Below are positions 38,057 through 46,262 of a DNA stretch of 64,000 bases, one piece after another. Position 1 is the stretch's first letter. Every line of letters begins with the position of its first letter. This DNA comes from Bacillus sp. NP157 (GTDB lineage Bacteria; Pseudomonadota; Gammaproteobacteria; Xanthomonadales; Rhodanobacteraceae), in contig CP076546.1 in the NCBI GenBank assembly GCA_018889975.1, forward strand, positions 3,348,001 to 3,412,000. Direction: 5' to 3'. Under the pieces are notes generated by a model that saw nothing but the letters and a program-made list of their open reading frames with translations, searched no databases and had not been told where the DNA came from. The translations under genes and the position numbers were made by a program.

Positions 38057-39781
38057 TCACGATTCCTGCGTCACGCGCAGGACTTCCTCGATGGTGGTGA
38101 TGCCCGCCACGGCCTTGGCCAGGCCATCTTCGTACATGGTGCGCATGCCTTCGGCGCGAGCCTGGCGTTCGATTTCACCGGCATCGGCACGTTGCATCAC
38201 CAGCCGACGGATGGGATCGCTCATCACCAGGAATTCCATGATGGCCCGGCGACCGCGATAGCCCGTGGGGTTGACGGCGCTGGTGCCTGGCTTCCACAGC
38301 CGGATCGGCCGTTCGTCGGTGTATTTGTGCAGCTGGAACTGTTCGATGACTTCGGGCATCGCCTCGTACGACGTCGCCGTGGCCGGATCGAGCCGGCGCA
38401 CCAGGCGCTGCGCGAGGATGCCGTTGACGGTCGAGCCCAGCAGGTAGTCCTCCACGCCCATGTCGAGCATGCGGGTCACGCCGCCCGCCGCGCTGTTGGT
38501 ATGCAGCGTGGACAACACCAGGTGGCCGGTAAGCGCGGACTGGATCGCGATGCGGCAGGTTTCCAGGTCGCGCATTTCGCCGATCATGATGACGTCCGGA
38601 TCCTGGCGGACGATGGAACGCAGGGCGCCGGCGAAGTCGAGGCCGATCTGCGGTTTCACCTGGATCTGGTTGATGCCTTCGATCTGGTATTCGACCGGGT
38701 CTTCGACGGTGATGATCTTCACGTCCGGCGTGTTGACCTGCGACAGCGCCGTGTACAGCGTGGTGGTCTTGCCGGAACCGGTCGGGCCGGTCACCAGCAG
38801 GATGCCGTGCGGACGATCGAGCACCTCGACGAAACGGTCGCGGAAATGATCGGTGAAGCCCAGCGACGCGAAATCGAACACGACCGACTCGCGGTCGAGG
38901 ATACGCATCACCACCGACTCGCCGAAGCTGGTCGGCACGGTGGACACACGCAGGTCCAGCTCCTTGCCCTGCACGCGCAACTGGATGCGGCCATCCTGCG
39001 GCAGGCGGCGCTCGGCGATGTTCAGGCGGGCCATGATCTTCACGCGCGAGATCACGGCGGCGGTGGAACTGGACGGCGGGGCTTCCACTTCGTGGAGCAC
39101 GCCGTCGATGCGGTAGCGCACCTTCAGTCGGTTTTCGAACGGCTCGATATGCACGTCGGAGGCGCGCTGCTCGACCGCGCGCTGCAGGATCAGGTTGACC
39201 AGGCGGATGACCGGCGCCTCGGACGCCAGGTCGCGCAGGTGCTCGACGTCGTCTTCCGCGGCGGCGCTGCCATCGAGGCTCTCGACGATGCTACCCATCG
39301 CCGAACGGCCCTGGCCGTAATAACGTTCGATCAGGTCGTCGATTTCCGAGCGCAGGCCGACGCGCAGCTGCACCTCGCGGCCGGTGGCCAGGCGCACCGC
39401 CTGCAGGGGATAGGGATCGGCGGGATCGGCGACCAGCAGGGCGACGCCATCGTCGCCCTCGCGCACGGGTACCACGTGATATTGCTTGAGAAAGCGCGCA
39501 GACAACTCGACGTCGACCGGCGGCATCTCGGGCGCGTCCTTGGCGGCCAGCAGTGGCAGGCCCAGCAGGGCGGCCCATGCGTCGGCGAGGTCGCGTTCGG
39601 AAACCAGGCCGAGACGGGCCATCAGGGCCGTCAGGGTGCCCTCGGGCGTCTCATCGTGCAGGCGACGCGCCCGGACGAGGTCGGCATCCTTCAGGCGGCC
39701 GTGCGCGACAAGGTGCGCGCAGACCTGGGTCTCACCCGGTTCGCCGGTCAGCATGTCCTTATGCTCGGTCATCGCAGACAT
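38057..39781 (-). CDS. gspE: Type II secretion ATPase GspE
   Basis: A 574-residue assembly ATPase that powers the T2SS. It has the N1E-type N-terminal domain, the Asp box ITVEDPVEYQIEGINQ, Walker A TGPTGSGKTTTLYTAL at 331-345, Walker B (VIMIGEMRDLET) and His box (TGHLVLSTLHTN). The C-terminal zinc-binding CM region, which usually has two CxxC pairs, has none: residues 463-505 contain no cysteine. It is the first gene of the operon. Start candidates are MSAM and MTEH three codons on; the first is kept. Upstream is a terminator-like stem, so the promoter should lie in 39782-39910. Confidence 0.95.
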   Translation of the reverse strand: MSAMTEHKDMLTGEPGETQVCAHLVAHGRLKDADLVRARRLHDETPEGTLTALMARLGLVSERDLADAWAALLGLPLLAAKDAPEMPPVDVELSARFLKQYHVVPVREGDDGVALLVADPADPYPLQAVRLATGREVQLRVGLRSEIDDLIERYYGQGRSAMGSIVESLDGSAAAEDDVEHLRDLASEAPVIRLVNLILQRAVEQRASDVHIEPFENRLKVRYRIDGVLHEVEAPPSSSTAAVISRVKIMARLNIAERRLPQDGRIQLRVQGKELDLRVSTVPTSFGESVVMRILDRESVVFDFASLGFTDHFRDRFVEVLDRPHGILLVTGPTGSGKTTTLYTALSQVNTPDVKIITVEDPVEYQIEGINQIQVKPQIGLDFAGALRSIVRQDPDVIMIGEMRDLETCRIAIQSALTGHLVLSTLHTNSAAGGVTRMLDMGVEDYLLGSTVNGILAQRLVRRLDPATATSYEAMPEVIEQFQLHKYTDERPIRLWKPGTSAVNPTGYRGRRAIMEFLVMSDPIRRLVMQRADAGEIERQARAEGMRTMYEDGLAKAVAGITTIEEVLRVTQES

Positions 39782-39911
39782 GCTTTCTCATGCTCCGTTC
39801 GTTGACGTTTCGATGCCCCCGTTCCTGGGGCCATGGGCCGCTATTGGTAGCACAGACCACGCGTCCGCGGCGACCACGCCACGCGCATCCTGCGACGCGC
39901 TGCAACAAAGC

Positions 39912-39935
39912 AAAGGCCGGCGTCGCCGCCGGCCT
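39912..39935 (-). terminator. Probable Rho-independent terminator after the adhesin gene
   Basis: Stem AAGGCCGGC / GCCGGCCTT with a six-base loop, followed on the reverse strand by TGCTTTGTTGC, a weak T-rich tail. It separates the adhesin gene from the T2SS operon on the same strand. Confidence 0.65.
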
Positions 39936-39977
39936 TGCCTCGATCGGACGACCCCGTGTAGGCGGTCGCCTAGCTGA

Positions 39978-42900
39978 TTACCAGCCGATACCTACGCCAA
40001 CACCGCCGGAAGTCTCACCTCCGCTGACGGCGGCACCGAAGGTCAGGGCAGCCCGCGGGGAAATCGACCGCGAGTAACCGACCGACAGTGCGCCCTGCCC
40101 CTTGTAGCCACCCGCACCGACGCCGAGCTTGTTGTCGCCGCTGACGGACTGGGCGCTGAACGCCATCTGCGACATCGCCGCACCCATGGCGCCGACCTTG
40201 TTCAGGCGGTCGTTGAGGTTTTCGAAGCGATGGTCGACCTGGCGCTTGTAGTCATCGAAGGCACCGCCGCTGACCACGTCGCCAAACTTCTGGTCCGTGT
40301 AAGCCTTGGCGCTGTTCAGGGTGGTTGCATCGCCCTGGTCGGCATAAGACTTCGCGGTGGTCAGGGCCTGGTCGACCTGGCTCACGTTCGCGGCATCGGT
40401 CGGCGAGGTGCCGGCCGCCACGTTGGTGATCCGGCGCTCGTTGCCGGCCGAGCCGATCGACACCGTGCCGGCCTGGTCGGCGACCGAGTTCGCACCCAGG
40501 GCGACACTGCCCTGCGCCGCGGCGGTCACCGTTGCACCGGTACCGACCGCTGTGCTGTCGGCGGCGTCGATGTGAGCGCCGGTGCCGATCGCCAGGTCGG
40601 TCGGGTCCTTCGCGTGGCTGCTGGCGCCGATCGCCGTGCCGTTGCCGGTGCCGCGCGGGACGCCCGTCGAGGTATCCACGGTGGTCTGCAACGAGTCGAC
40701 CCGGGTGTTCAGCGCCGAGATCGCCCCGTCGAGGGCGCCGACGGCGCCACCGACGTTGTTATAGGACGAGCCCTGCACGCTGTACGACGGCCCGACGAAG
40801 CCGTTGACGCCCATCGTCGCGCCGCCGCCGAGCGCCATCGCCAGGCTGTTGCCCATGGCATTACTGCCGGCCGAGAGCGAATTGGTCACCATGCTGTTCA
40901 ACTGGCTCAGGTTCACCGCGTCGTTGGCCTGGGTGCCGTCGGCCACGTTGGTGACCTGGCGCATGTTGCCCGCCGAGCCCACCGAGACCGTGTTGGCGCG
41001 GGTCGCGGTCGAGCCGCTGCCCAGTGCCACCGAGTTCACCGCGGTGGCACGCGCGCTGTCGCCGATGGCCGTGGCGCTGGCGGCGGCCGCATTCGCGGAT
41101 GCACCCAGGGCCGTGCCGGATTCCTTGCTCGCGGTCGAGAAGGCACCGATCGCCGTGGACAGGTCGCCGCTGGCGGTGGCGTTCGAACCGACGGCCGTGC
41201 CGTTTGCCTTGTTGGCGAGCGAATGGGCACCGACGGCGATCGTGTTGTCGCCATGCGTCTCGGCGTAGTCACCCACCGCCACGCTGCTGGCGCCGGCGGC
41301 CCACGTATTGATGCCGAGGGCTGTCGCATTCTCGGCAGGGGCATACGCGAAGTAGCCCACGGCCGTGCTGCCGACACCGGCCGCGGCGGTCATGCCGCCG
41401 AGCGCGGTGGCGAAGTCCTCGGTTGCCTGGGCACCGGCACCGAGTGCGGCGGCGCTGTCGCCGGTCGCACCGGTGTAGACCAGGCCGAAGTCACCGAGGT
41501 TGGCCGGGCCACCGACGGCCACGGCGCCGCTGCGCGTGGCCGCGGCACCCATGCCGATGGCCGTCGCGTTCTCGCCCGAGGCGCTTGCCACCGCGCCGAG
41601 GGCGGTGGCCTGGGCGCCGGATGCACTGGCACCCACGCCATACGCCGACGAGGCGAAGCCTTCGGCGCTGGCGCTGGCGCCAACGGCCGTGGCCGCCGTG
41701 CCGGCGCTGGTGGCACCGAGGTCGACCGGGTTGCCCTGCGCATCGCCGATCAGCGGCGTACCGTCTTCGTCCACGGCCACGCCACCGACGGCGACGCTGG
41801 CCGCGCCGTTCGCACTGGCGCTGGCACCGAAGGCCGAGCTGTTCTGGCCGCTGGCGAACGCACCATTACCGACGGCCGTGGCATTGACGCCATAGGCCGA
41901 TGCAACCGTACCCAGGGCCGTCGCCCCATCGGCCAGCGCGGCCGCGCCGGAACCCGCGGCGGTGGCGAAGTTGCCGGCCGCCGTGGCGTCGTCGCTGCCG
42001 TCACCTGCACCGTTGGCCTTGAAGTAATGGCCGGCATCGCTGGTGGAGGACGCGATGGCATCGAGCTGGGCCTTGTTCACCGCATCGGTGGCCTGCGTAC
42101 CGGCCGCGACGTTGGTGACCTGGCGCTCCGCGCCCGTGGCCCCGACGGAGACAGTGTTGGCGCGCGAAGCGACGGAGCCCGAGCCGAGTGCGACTGCATT
42201 GGCTGCACTGGAGGTTGCGCCGGCACCCAGGGCCGTCGAGTTGGCAGCGCTCGCCACCGAGCTCACGCCCAGGGCGGTCGCGTTGTTGCCGGCGGCCGCC
42301 GCGTTGTAGCCCACGGCGGTCGACAGGGTGCCACCCGCGAGGCTGTACGAACCCAATGCCGTCGAACCCGGGCCAACCGCGTCGGAGAGGAAACCGGCCG
42401 CCAGCGACTGCTCGCCTTCGGCGAAGGCCGCCGTGCCGAGTGCGGTCGACAGGTCGCCCGTGGCCTGCGCGCTGGCGCCCACCGCGGTGGCAGCGAGGCC
42501 GGACGCCGTGGTCACGCCAACGCTATCGCCGCTGGCGTTGGTCACCAGCGGGTTGCCGTCTTCGTCGACAGCCTCCCCGCCGATCGCCGTGGCGCTGTTT
42601 GCCGTGGCCTGCGAACCGCTGCCGTAGGCCGCGCTGTTCACGCCCGAAGCGAACGACGACGAACCCGTCGCCGTGGCGTTGGCGCCGGTGGCGAACGATC
42701 CCGAACCGAACGCGCTGGCGCCCTCGGCACCGGCGAATGCACCCGAGCCGGATGCCGTGGCGAAGTTACCCACCGCCGTCGCGTCGTCGCTGCCGTCGCC
42801 GGCACCGTTAGCCTTGAAGTAATGGCCGGCGTCGCTGGTGGCGGACGCGATGGCATCGAGCTGGCCCTTGTTCACCGCATCGGTAGCCTGCGTGCCCGCC

Positions 42901-45900
42901 GCCACGTTGGTGACCTGGCGTTCCGCGCCGGCACTGCCCACCGAGACGGTGTTGGTGCGCGTGCTGACCGAGTTGGCTCCGAGCGCGACCGAATTCGCCG
43001 CGTTGGCCGTGGCACCGACACCGAGCGCCACCGAGTTGCTGGCGTTCGCGGTGGCCGAGTAACCGGCGGCGAGCGACAGCGTGCCCGGCGCGTAGCTGTA
43101 GGAACCAAGTGCCGTGGAACCGGCACCCGATGCTTCGGAAAGGAAGCCAACTGCAAGGGCCTGCTCGCCTTCGGCGAACGCCGCCGTGCCCACCGCCGTG
43201 GACAGGTCGCCCGTGGCCTGCGCGCTGGAACCGAGCGCCGTGGCCGCCAGGCCGGAAGCCGTGGCCGGACCGACGCCGTCACCGCTGGCAAGGGTCACCA
43301 GCGGCGCGCCATCTTCGTCCACCGCCTGGCCACCGATCGCCGTGGCGCTGGCGCCGGATGCCTGCGAACCGCTGCCGTAGGCGGCGCTGTTGATGCCCGA
43401 AGCGAACGACGACGAACCTGTCGCCGTCGAATTCACGCCTGTGGCAAACGAACCCGAACCGAAGGCGCTGGCGCCATCGGCACCGGCGAACGCACCCGAA
43501 CCCGACGCCGTGGCGAAGTTACCCACCGCCGTCGCGTCGTCGCTGCCGTCGCTCGCGCCCGTGGCCTTGAAGTAATGCGCGGCATCGCTGGTGCTCGCCG
43601 ACACGGCGTCGAGCTGGTTCTTGTTCACCGCATCGGTACCTTCGGTTCCGGCGGCGACGTTGGTGACCTGGCGTTCGGACCCGACATCGCCGACGGAGAC
43701 GACGTTATCGCGTTCCGCGTTCGAGCCCTGGCCAAGCGCGACGGAGTTGCTGCCGAACACCGTGGTGTTCGCGCCGATCGCCGTGCTGTTGTCGCCGACG
43801 GCCCATGCGTTTGCACCGATCGCCACGGCATTGGGCACTTCCAGGCCGAACAAGGCGAAGCCCGTCTCGGCGTAATTACCGATCGCGATGCTGCCTTCGC
43901 CTGCGGCGCTCGCGCCGCCACCGAGTGCGACCGCGCCATTGCTGTAGGCCGTCGCACCGCCGCCCGCGGCGAGCGAGAGATCACCCGCGGCATACGACTG
44001 GGCACCGAGCGCCACCGCGTACTGGCCGTCGGCCTCGGAAAGGAAACCGCTCGACAGCGACTGCTCGCCCTGCGCGAACGCGGCCGTGCCGACCGCCGTG
44101 GCGAACTGCCCCGAGGCCTGTGCGCTCGAACCCAGCGCGGTGGCGGCGAGGCCCGAGGCCGTCGCCGGTCCGACCGCTTCGCCGGTTGCGTTGTAGGTGA
44201 TCAGCGGGTCGCCGTTCTCGTCCACGGCCTGTCCACCGATCGCCGTCGCGCTGTTGGCCGTGGCCTGTGCGCCACCGCCGTACGCGGCGCTGTTCTTGCC
44301 CTGGGCCGTCGAGCCGTAGCCACTGGCCGTGGCGCTATCGCCCTGGGCGAAGGCACCCGCGCCCAGCGACGATGCACCGACACCGTTGGCGCTGGCGCCG
44401 TTGCCGATCGCCGTCGCGTAGTCGCTGTCGGCGACGCTGCTGGCACCGAAGCTCGATGCGCCCGCGCCGTCCGCGATGCTGCTGTAGCCATTGGCCGTGG
44501 CGTCGTCACCGAATGCCGCGCTGGCTGCACCGGTCGCCGTCGACCGCGCGCCGGAAGCCTCGCTGTTGGCGCCCACGGCCGTGCTGTCCGCCGTGGCGGC
44601 ATTGGCCAGTGCGCCGACCGCCGTGGCGTTGCTGTCGCCGGCGTAGCTGTTGCCACCCACCGCCGTGGCGTTGTCGCCGTTGGTGGTGGAGACCGCACCT
44701 ACGGCCGTGGAAAATTCGCCTACGGCAATCGCCTCGGCACCGAGTGCGCTCGCACCGAGCGACTGCGCGGCCGCGGCTTCACCGAGTGCCGTCGCCGAAT
44801 CGGCCGCGGCATAGCTGTTCCAGCCCACCGCCGTCGCGTAATCGGCGACCGCCCAGGCGCCCGCACCCAGTGCCGTCGAGGCATAGCCGGTGGCCTGCGC
44901 CGTGAAGATGCCGAACGCACTGCCGCCAACGGCGACGCTTTCGTCACCCTCGGCCGTCGCGCTCTCGCCGACCGCGACGCTGCTCACGCCACTGGCCGTG
45001 CTCTGTGTACCCACGGCCGTGGAGTAATCGCCGAGCGCATTGGCGACCGCACCGAGCGCGGTCGACTGCGAGCCGCTGGCATAGGCGCCCACGCCGAACG
45101 ACGACGCGGCGAAACCGCCCGCCTGCGCGCTCGCGCCCACCGCGGTGCCACCGACATCGGCGCTCGTCGCACCGACCTCGACGGAGACGCCGCCGTTGGT
45201 GATCAGCGGATTGCCATCCGCATCCACCGCCACGCCGCCGACGGCGACGCTACCCGGACCGTTGGCCTGGGCCTGTGCGCCATAGGCGGCACTGTTCTGA
45301 CCGGTGGCGACCGCGCCGTAGCCCGTCGCGGTGGAGTTGCCGCCCGAGGCGAATGCGCCGCTACCGAAGGCGCTGTCGCCCGTGCTACCGGCAAACGCGC
45401 CGGAACCGGCGGCCGTGGCGTAGTTACCGATGGCCATGGCGTCGTCGCTGCCGTCTTTCAGGCCATTGGCCTTGAAGTAATGCTGTGCGTCGGCCGTCGC
45501 ATCGGACAGCGCATCGAGCTGGCGCTTGTTCACGGCGTCCGTCGCCTGCGTGCCATCGGCGACGTTGACGACCTGGCGCTCGGCACCGTTGCGACCCACC
45601 GAGACGGTGTCCGCGCGGTTGGCGATCGAATTCGCACCGAGCGCGACGCTGTTGTTGGCCACGGCGCGTGCGCCCGTGCCGATCGCCGAGCTGGACACGT
45701 TCGCTGCGTTGGCGCCCTGGCCGAACGCGACGCTATCGTCGCCCGCGGCACGCGAGCCCTGGCCGAACGCCGAAGAGAAGTCACCCGCGGAGCGCGCGTC
45801 CTGGCCGACCGCCGTGCTGTAAAGCCCGCGCGAGCGGGCGCCATCGCCGAGGGCGACGCTGAAATCACCCATCGCGCGTGCATCCGGCCCGCAGGCAAAC

Positions 45901-46133
45901 GCCTGGGTACCATTCGCCACCGGCGCGAGGCCGCTGGCCATGCTGCAAACCGAGCCTGCCTCGGCCGAAGGGCTGGCAAGCGCAAGCGCTGCGCCCGCCA
46001 CCAGCGGCAGGGCGGCCATCGCGGCACGGAGGCGTCGGGAGGCGCCACCCTTGCCGTTCGCGCTTGCATGCTCCGAGGCAACCACCAGGATGCCGAGCGA
46101 CTTGTTCCAGACCTTGCTGTAAATCGTGTTCAC
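39978..46133 (-). CDS. Trimeric autotransporter adhesin (YadA-like)
   Basis: A 2051-residue surface adhesin of the type V(c) secretion class. It starts at a GTG with an extended signal peptide (ESPR: MNTIYSKVWNKSLGILVVAS, then a hydrophobic h-region near residues 35-55). The passenger is built of YadA-head-like short repeats (SxAxGxxAxAxG, dozens of them) punctuated by six neck-like motifs of the form VSVGxxGAERQVTNVA followed by DAVNKxQLDA. The last 90 residues form the YadA anchor (YKRQVDHRFENLNDRLNKVGAMGAAMSQMAF, then beta strands ending in W). It should bind host or abiotic surfaces. A GGGGAG ribosome site precedes the start. Confidence 0.93.
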   Translation of the reverse strand: MNTIYSKVWNKSLGILVVASEHASANGKGGASRRLRAAMAALPLVAGAALALASPSAEAGSVCSMASGLAPVANGTQAFACGPDARAMGDFSVALGDGARSRGLYSTAVGQDARSAGDFSSAFGQGSRAAGDDSVAFGQGANAANVSSSAIGTGARAVANNSVALGANSIANRADTVSVGRNGAERQVVNVADGTQATDAVNKRQLDALSDATADAQHYFKANGLKDGSDDAMAIGNYATAAGSGAFAGSTGDSAFGSGAFASGGNSTATGYGAVATGQNSAAYGAQAQANGPGSVAVGGVAVDADGNPLITNGGVSVEVGATSADVGGTAVGASAQAGGFAASSFGVGAYASGSQSTALGAVANALGDYSTAVGTQSTASGVSSVAVGESATAEGDESVAVGGSAFGIFTAQATGYASTALGAGAWAVADYATAVGWNSYAAADSATALGEAAAAQSLGASALGAEAIAVGEFSTAVGAVSTTNGDNATAVGGNSYAGDSNATAVGALANAATADSTAVGANSEASGARSTATGAASAAFGDDATANGYSSIADGAGASSFGASSVADSDYATAIGNGASANGVGASSLGAGAFAQGDSATASGYGSTAQGKNSAAYGGGAQATANSATAIGGQAVDENGDPLITYNATGEAVGPATASGLAATALGSSAQASGQFATAVGTAAFAQGEQSLSSGFLSEADGQYAVALGAQSYAAGDLSLAAGGGATAYSNGAVALGGGASAAGEGSIAIGNYAETGFALFGLEVPNAVAIGANAWAVGDNSTAIGANTTVFGSNSVALGQGSNAERDNVVSVGDVGSERQVTNVAAGTEGTDAVNKNQLDAVSASTSDAAHYFKATGASDGSDDATAVGNFATASGSGAFAGADGASAFGSGSFATGVNSTATGSSSFASGINSAAYGSGSQASGASATAIGGQAVDEDGAPLVTLASGDGVGPATASGLAATALGSSAQATGDLSTAVGTAAFAEGEQALAVGFLSEASGAGSTALGSYSYAPGTLSLAAGYSATANASNSVALGVGATANAANSVALGANSVSTRTNTVSVGSAGAERQVTNVAAGTQATDAVNKGQLDAIASATSDAGHYFKANGAGDGSDDATAVGNFATASGSGAFAGAEGASAFGSGSFATGANATATGSSSFASGVNSAAYGSGSQATANSATAIGGEAVDEDGNPLVTNASGDSVGVTTASGLAATAVGASAQATGDLSTALGTAAFAEGEQSLAAGFLSDAVGPGSTALGSYSLAGGTLSTAVGYNAAAAGNNATALGVSSVASAANSTALGAGATSSAANAVALGSGSVASRANTVSVGATGAERQVTNVAAGTQATDAVNKAQLDAIASSTSDAGHYFKANGAGDGSDDATAAGNFATAAGSGAAALADGATALGTVASAYGVNATAVGNGAFASGQNSSAFGASASANGAASVAVGGVAVDEDGTPLIGDAQGNPVDLGATSAGTAATAVGASASAEGFASSAYGVGASASGAQATALGAVASASGENATAIGMGAAATRSGAVAVGGPANLGDFGLVYTGATGDSAAALGAGAQATEDFATALGGMTAAAGVGSTAVGYFAYAPAENATALGINTWAAGASSVAVGDYAETHGDNTIAVGAHSLANKANGTAVGSNATASGDLSTAIGAFSTASKESGTALGASANAAAASATAIGDSARATAVNSVALGSGSTATRANTVSVGSAGNMRQVTNVADGTQANDAVNLSQLNSMVTNSLSAGSNAMGNSLAMALGGGATMGVNGFVGPSYSVQGSSYNNVGGAVGALDGAISALNTRVDSLQTTVDTSTGVPRGTGNGTAIGASSHAKDPTDLAIGTGAHIDAADSTAVGTGATVTAAAQGSVALGANSVADQAGTVSIGSAGNERRITNVAAGTSPTDAANVSQVDQALTTAKSYADQGDATTLNSAKAYTDQKFGDVVSGGAFDDYKRQVDHRFENLNDRLNKVGAMGAAMSQMAFSAQSVSGDNKLGVGAGGYKGQGALSVGYSRSISPRAALTFGAAVSGGETSGGVGVGIGW
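42080..43640 (-). repeat. Two near-identical long repeat units inside the adhesin gene
   Basis: Units of about 770-790 bases, 42080-42870 and 42870-43640, run from one neck motif to the next. Each encodes a neck, then DAGHYFKANGAGDGSDDATA, then a head stretch containing FATASGSGAFAGA and SAYGSGSQA. They are alike enough that recombination could change their number. Boundaries are approximate and by eye. Confidence 0.7.
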
Positions 46134-46227
46134 GTAAACGTCTCCCCGTAGGTACCGCGAATGCGGACATGGAACGGGCGCGCGATGCGCTGCCTCGATG
46201 CCTGCCCGATGAATCCCCCAAAGCGAA

Positions 46228-46252
46228 CCCGGGCCGCGCGAGGCGGCCCGGG
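46228..46252 (-). terminator. Terminator-like hairpin after the metalloprotease gene
   Basis: Ten-base perfect stem CCCGGGCCGC / GCGGCCCGGG with a five-base loop, followed on the reverse strand by TTCGCTTT. It lies 10 bases after the metalloprotease stop and before the adhesin start region. Confidence 0.7.
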
Positions 46253-46262
46253 CTGTTTCCCC

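Noticed and set aside
42080-43640. Repeats in the adhesin as a CRISPR-like array
   Set aside because: The repeats are coding, long, and continuous in frame; there are no short spaced repeats or unique spacers.
40230-46151. A 1973-codon open frame on the forward strand across the adhesin gene
   Set aside because: It is antisense to the YadA-like gene along its whole length, with Arg/Gly/Ala-rich composition and no domain. Long antisense frames arise from the repeated, GC-rich codon use of the adhesin.
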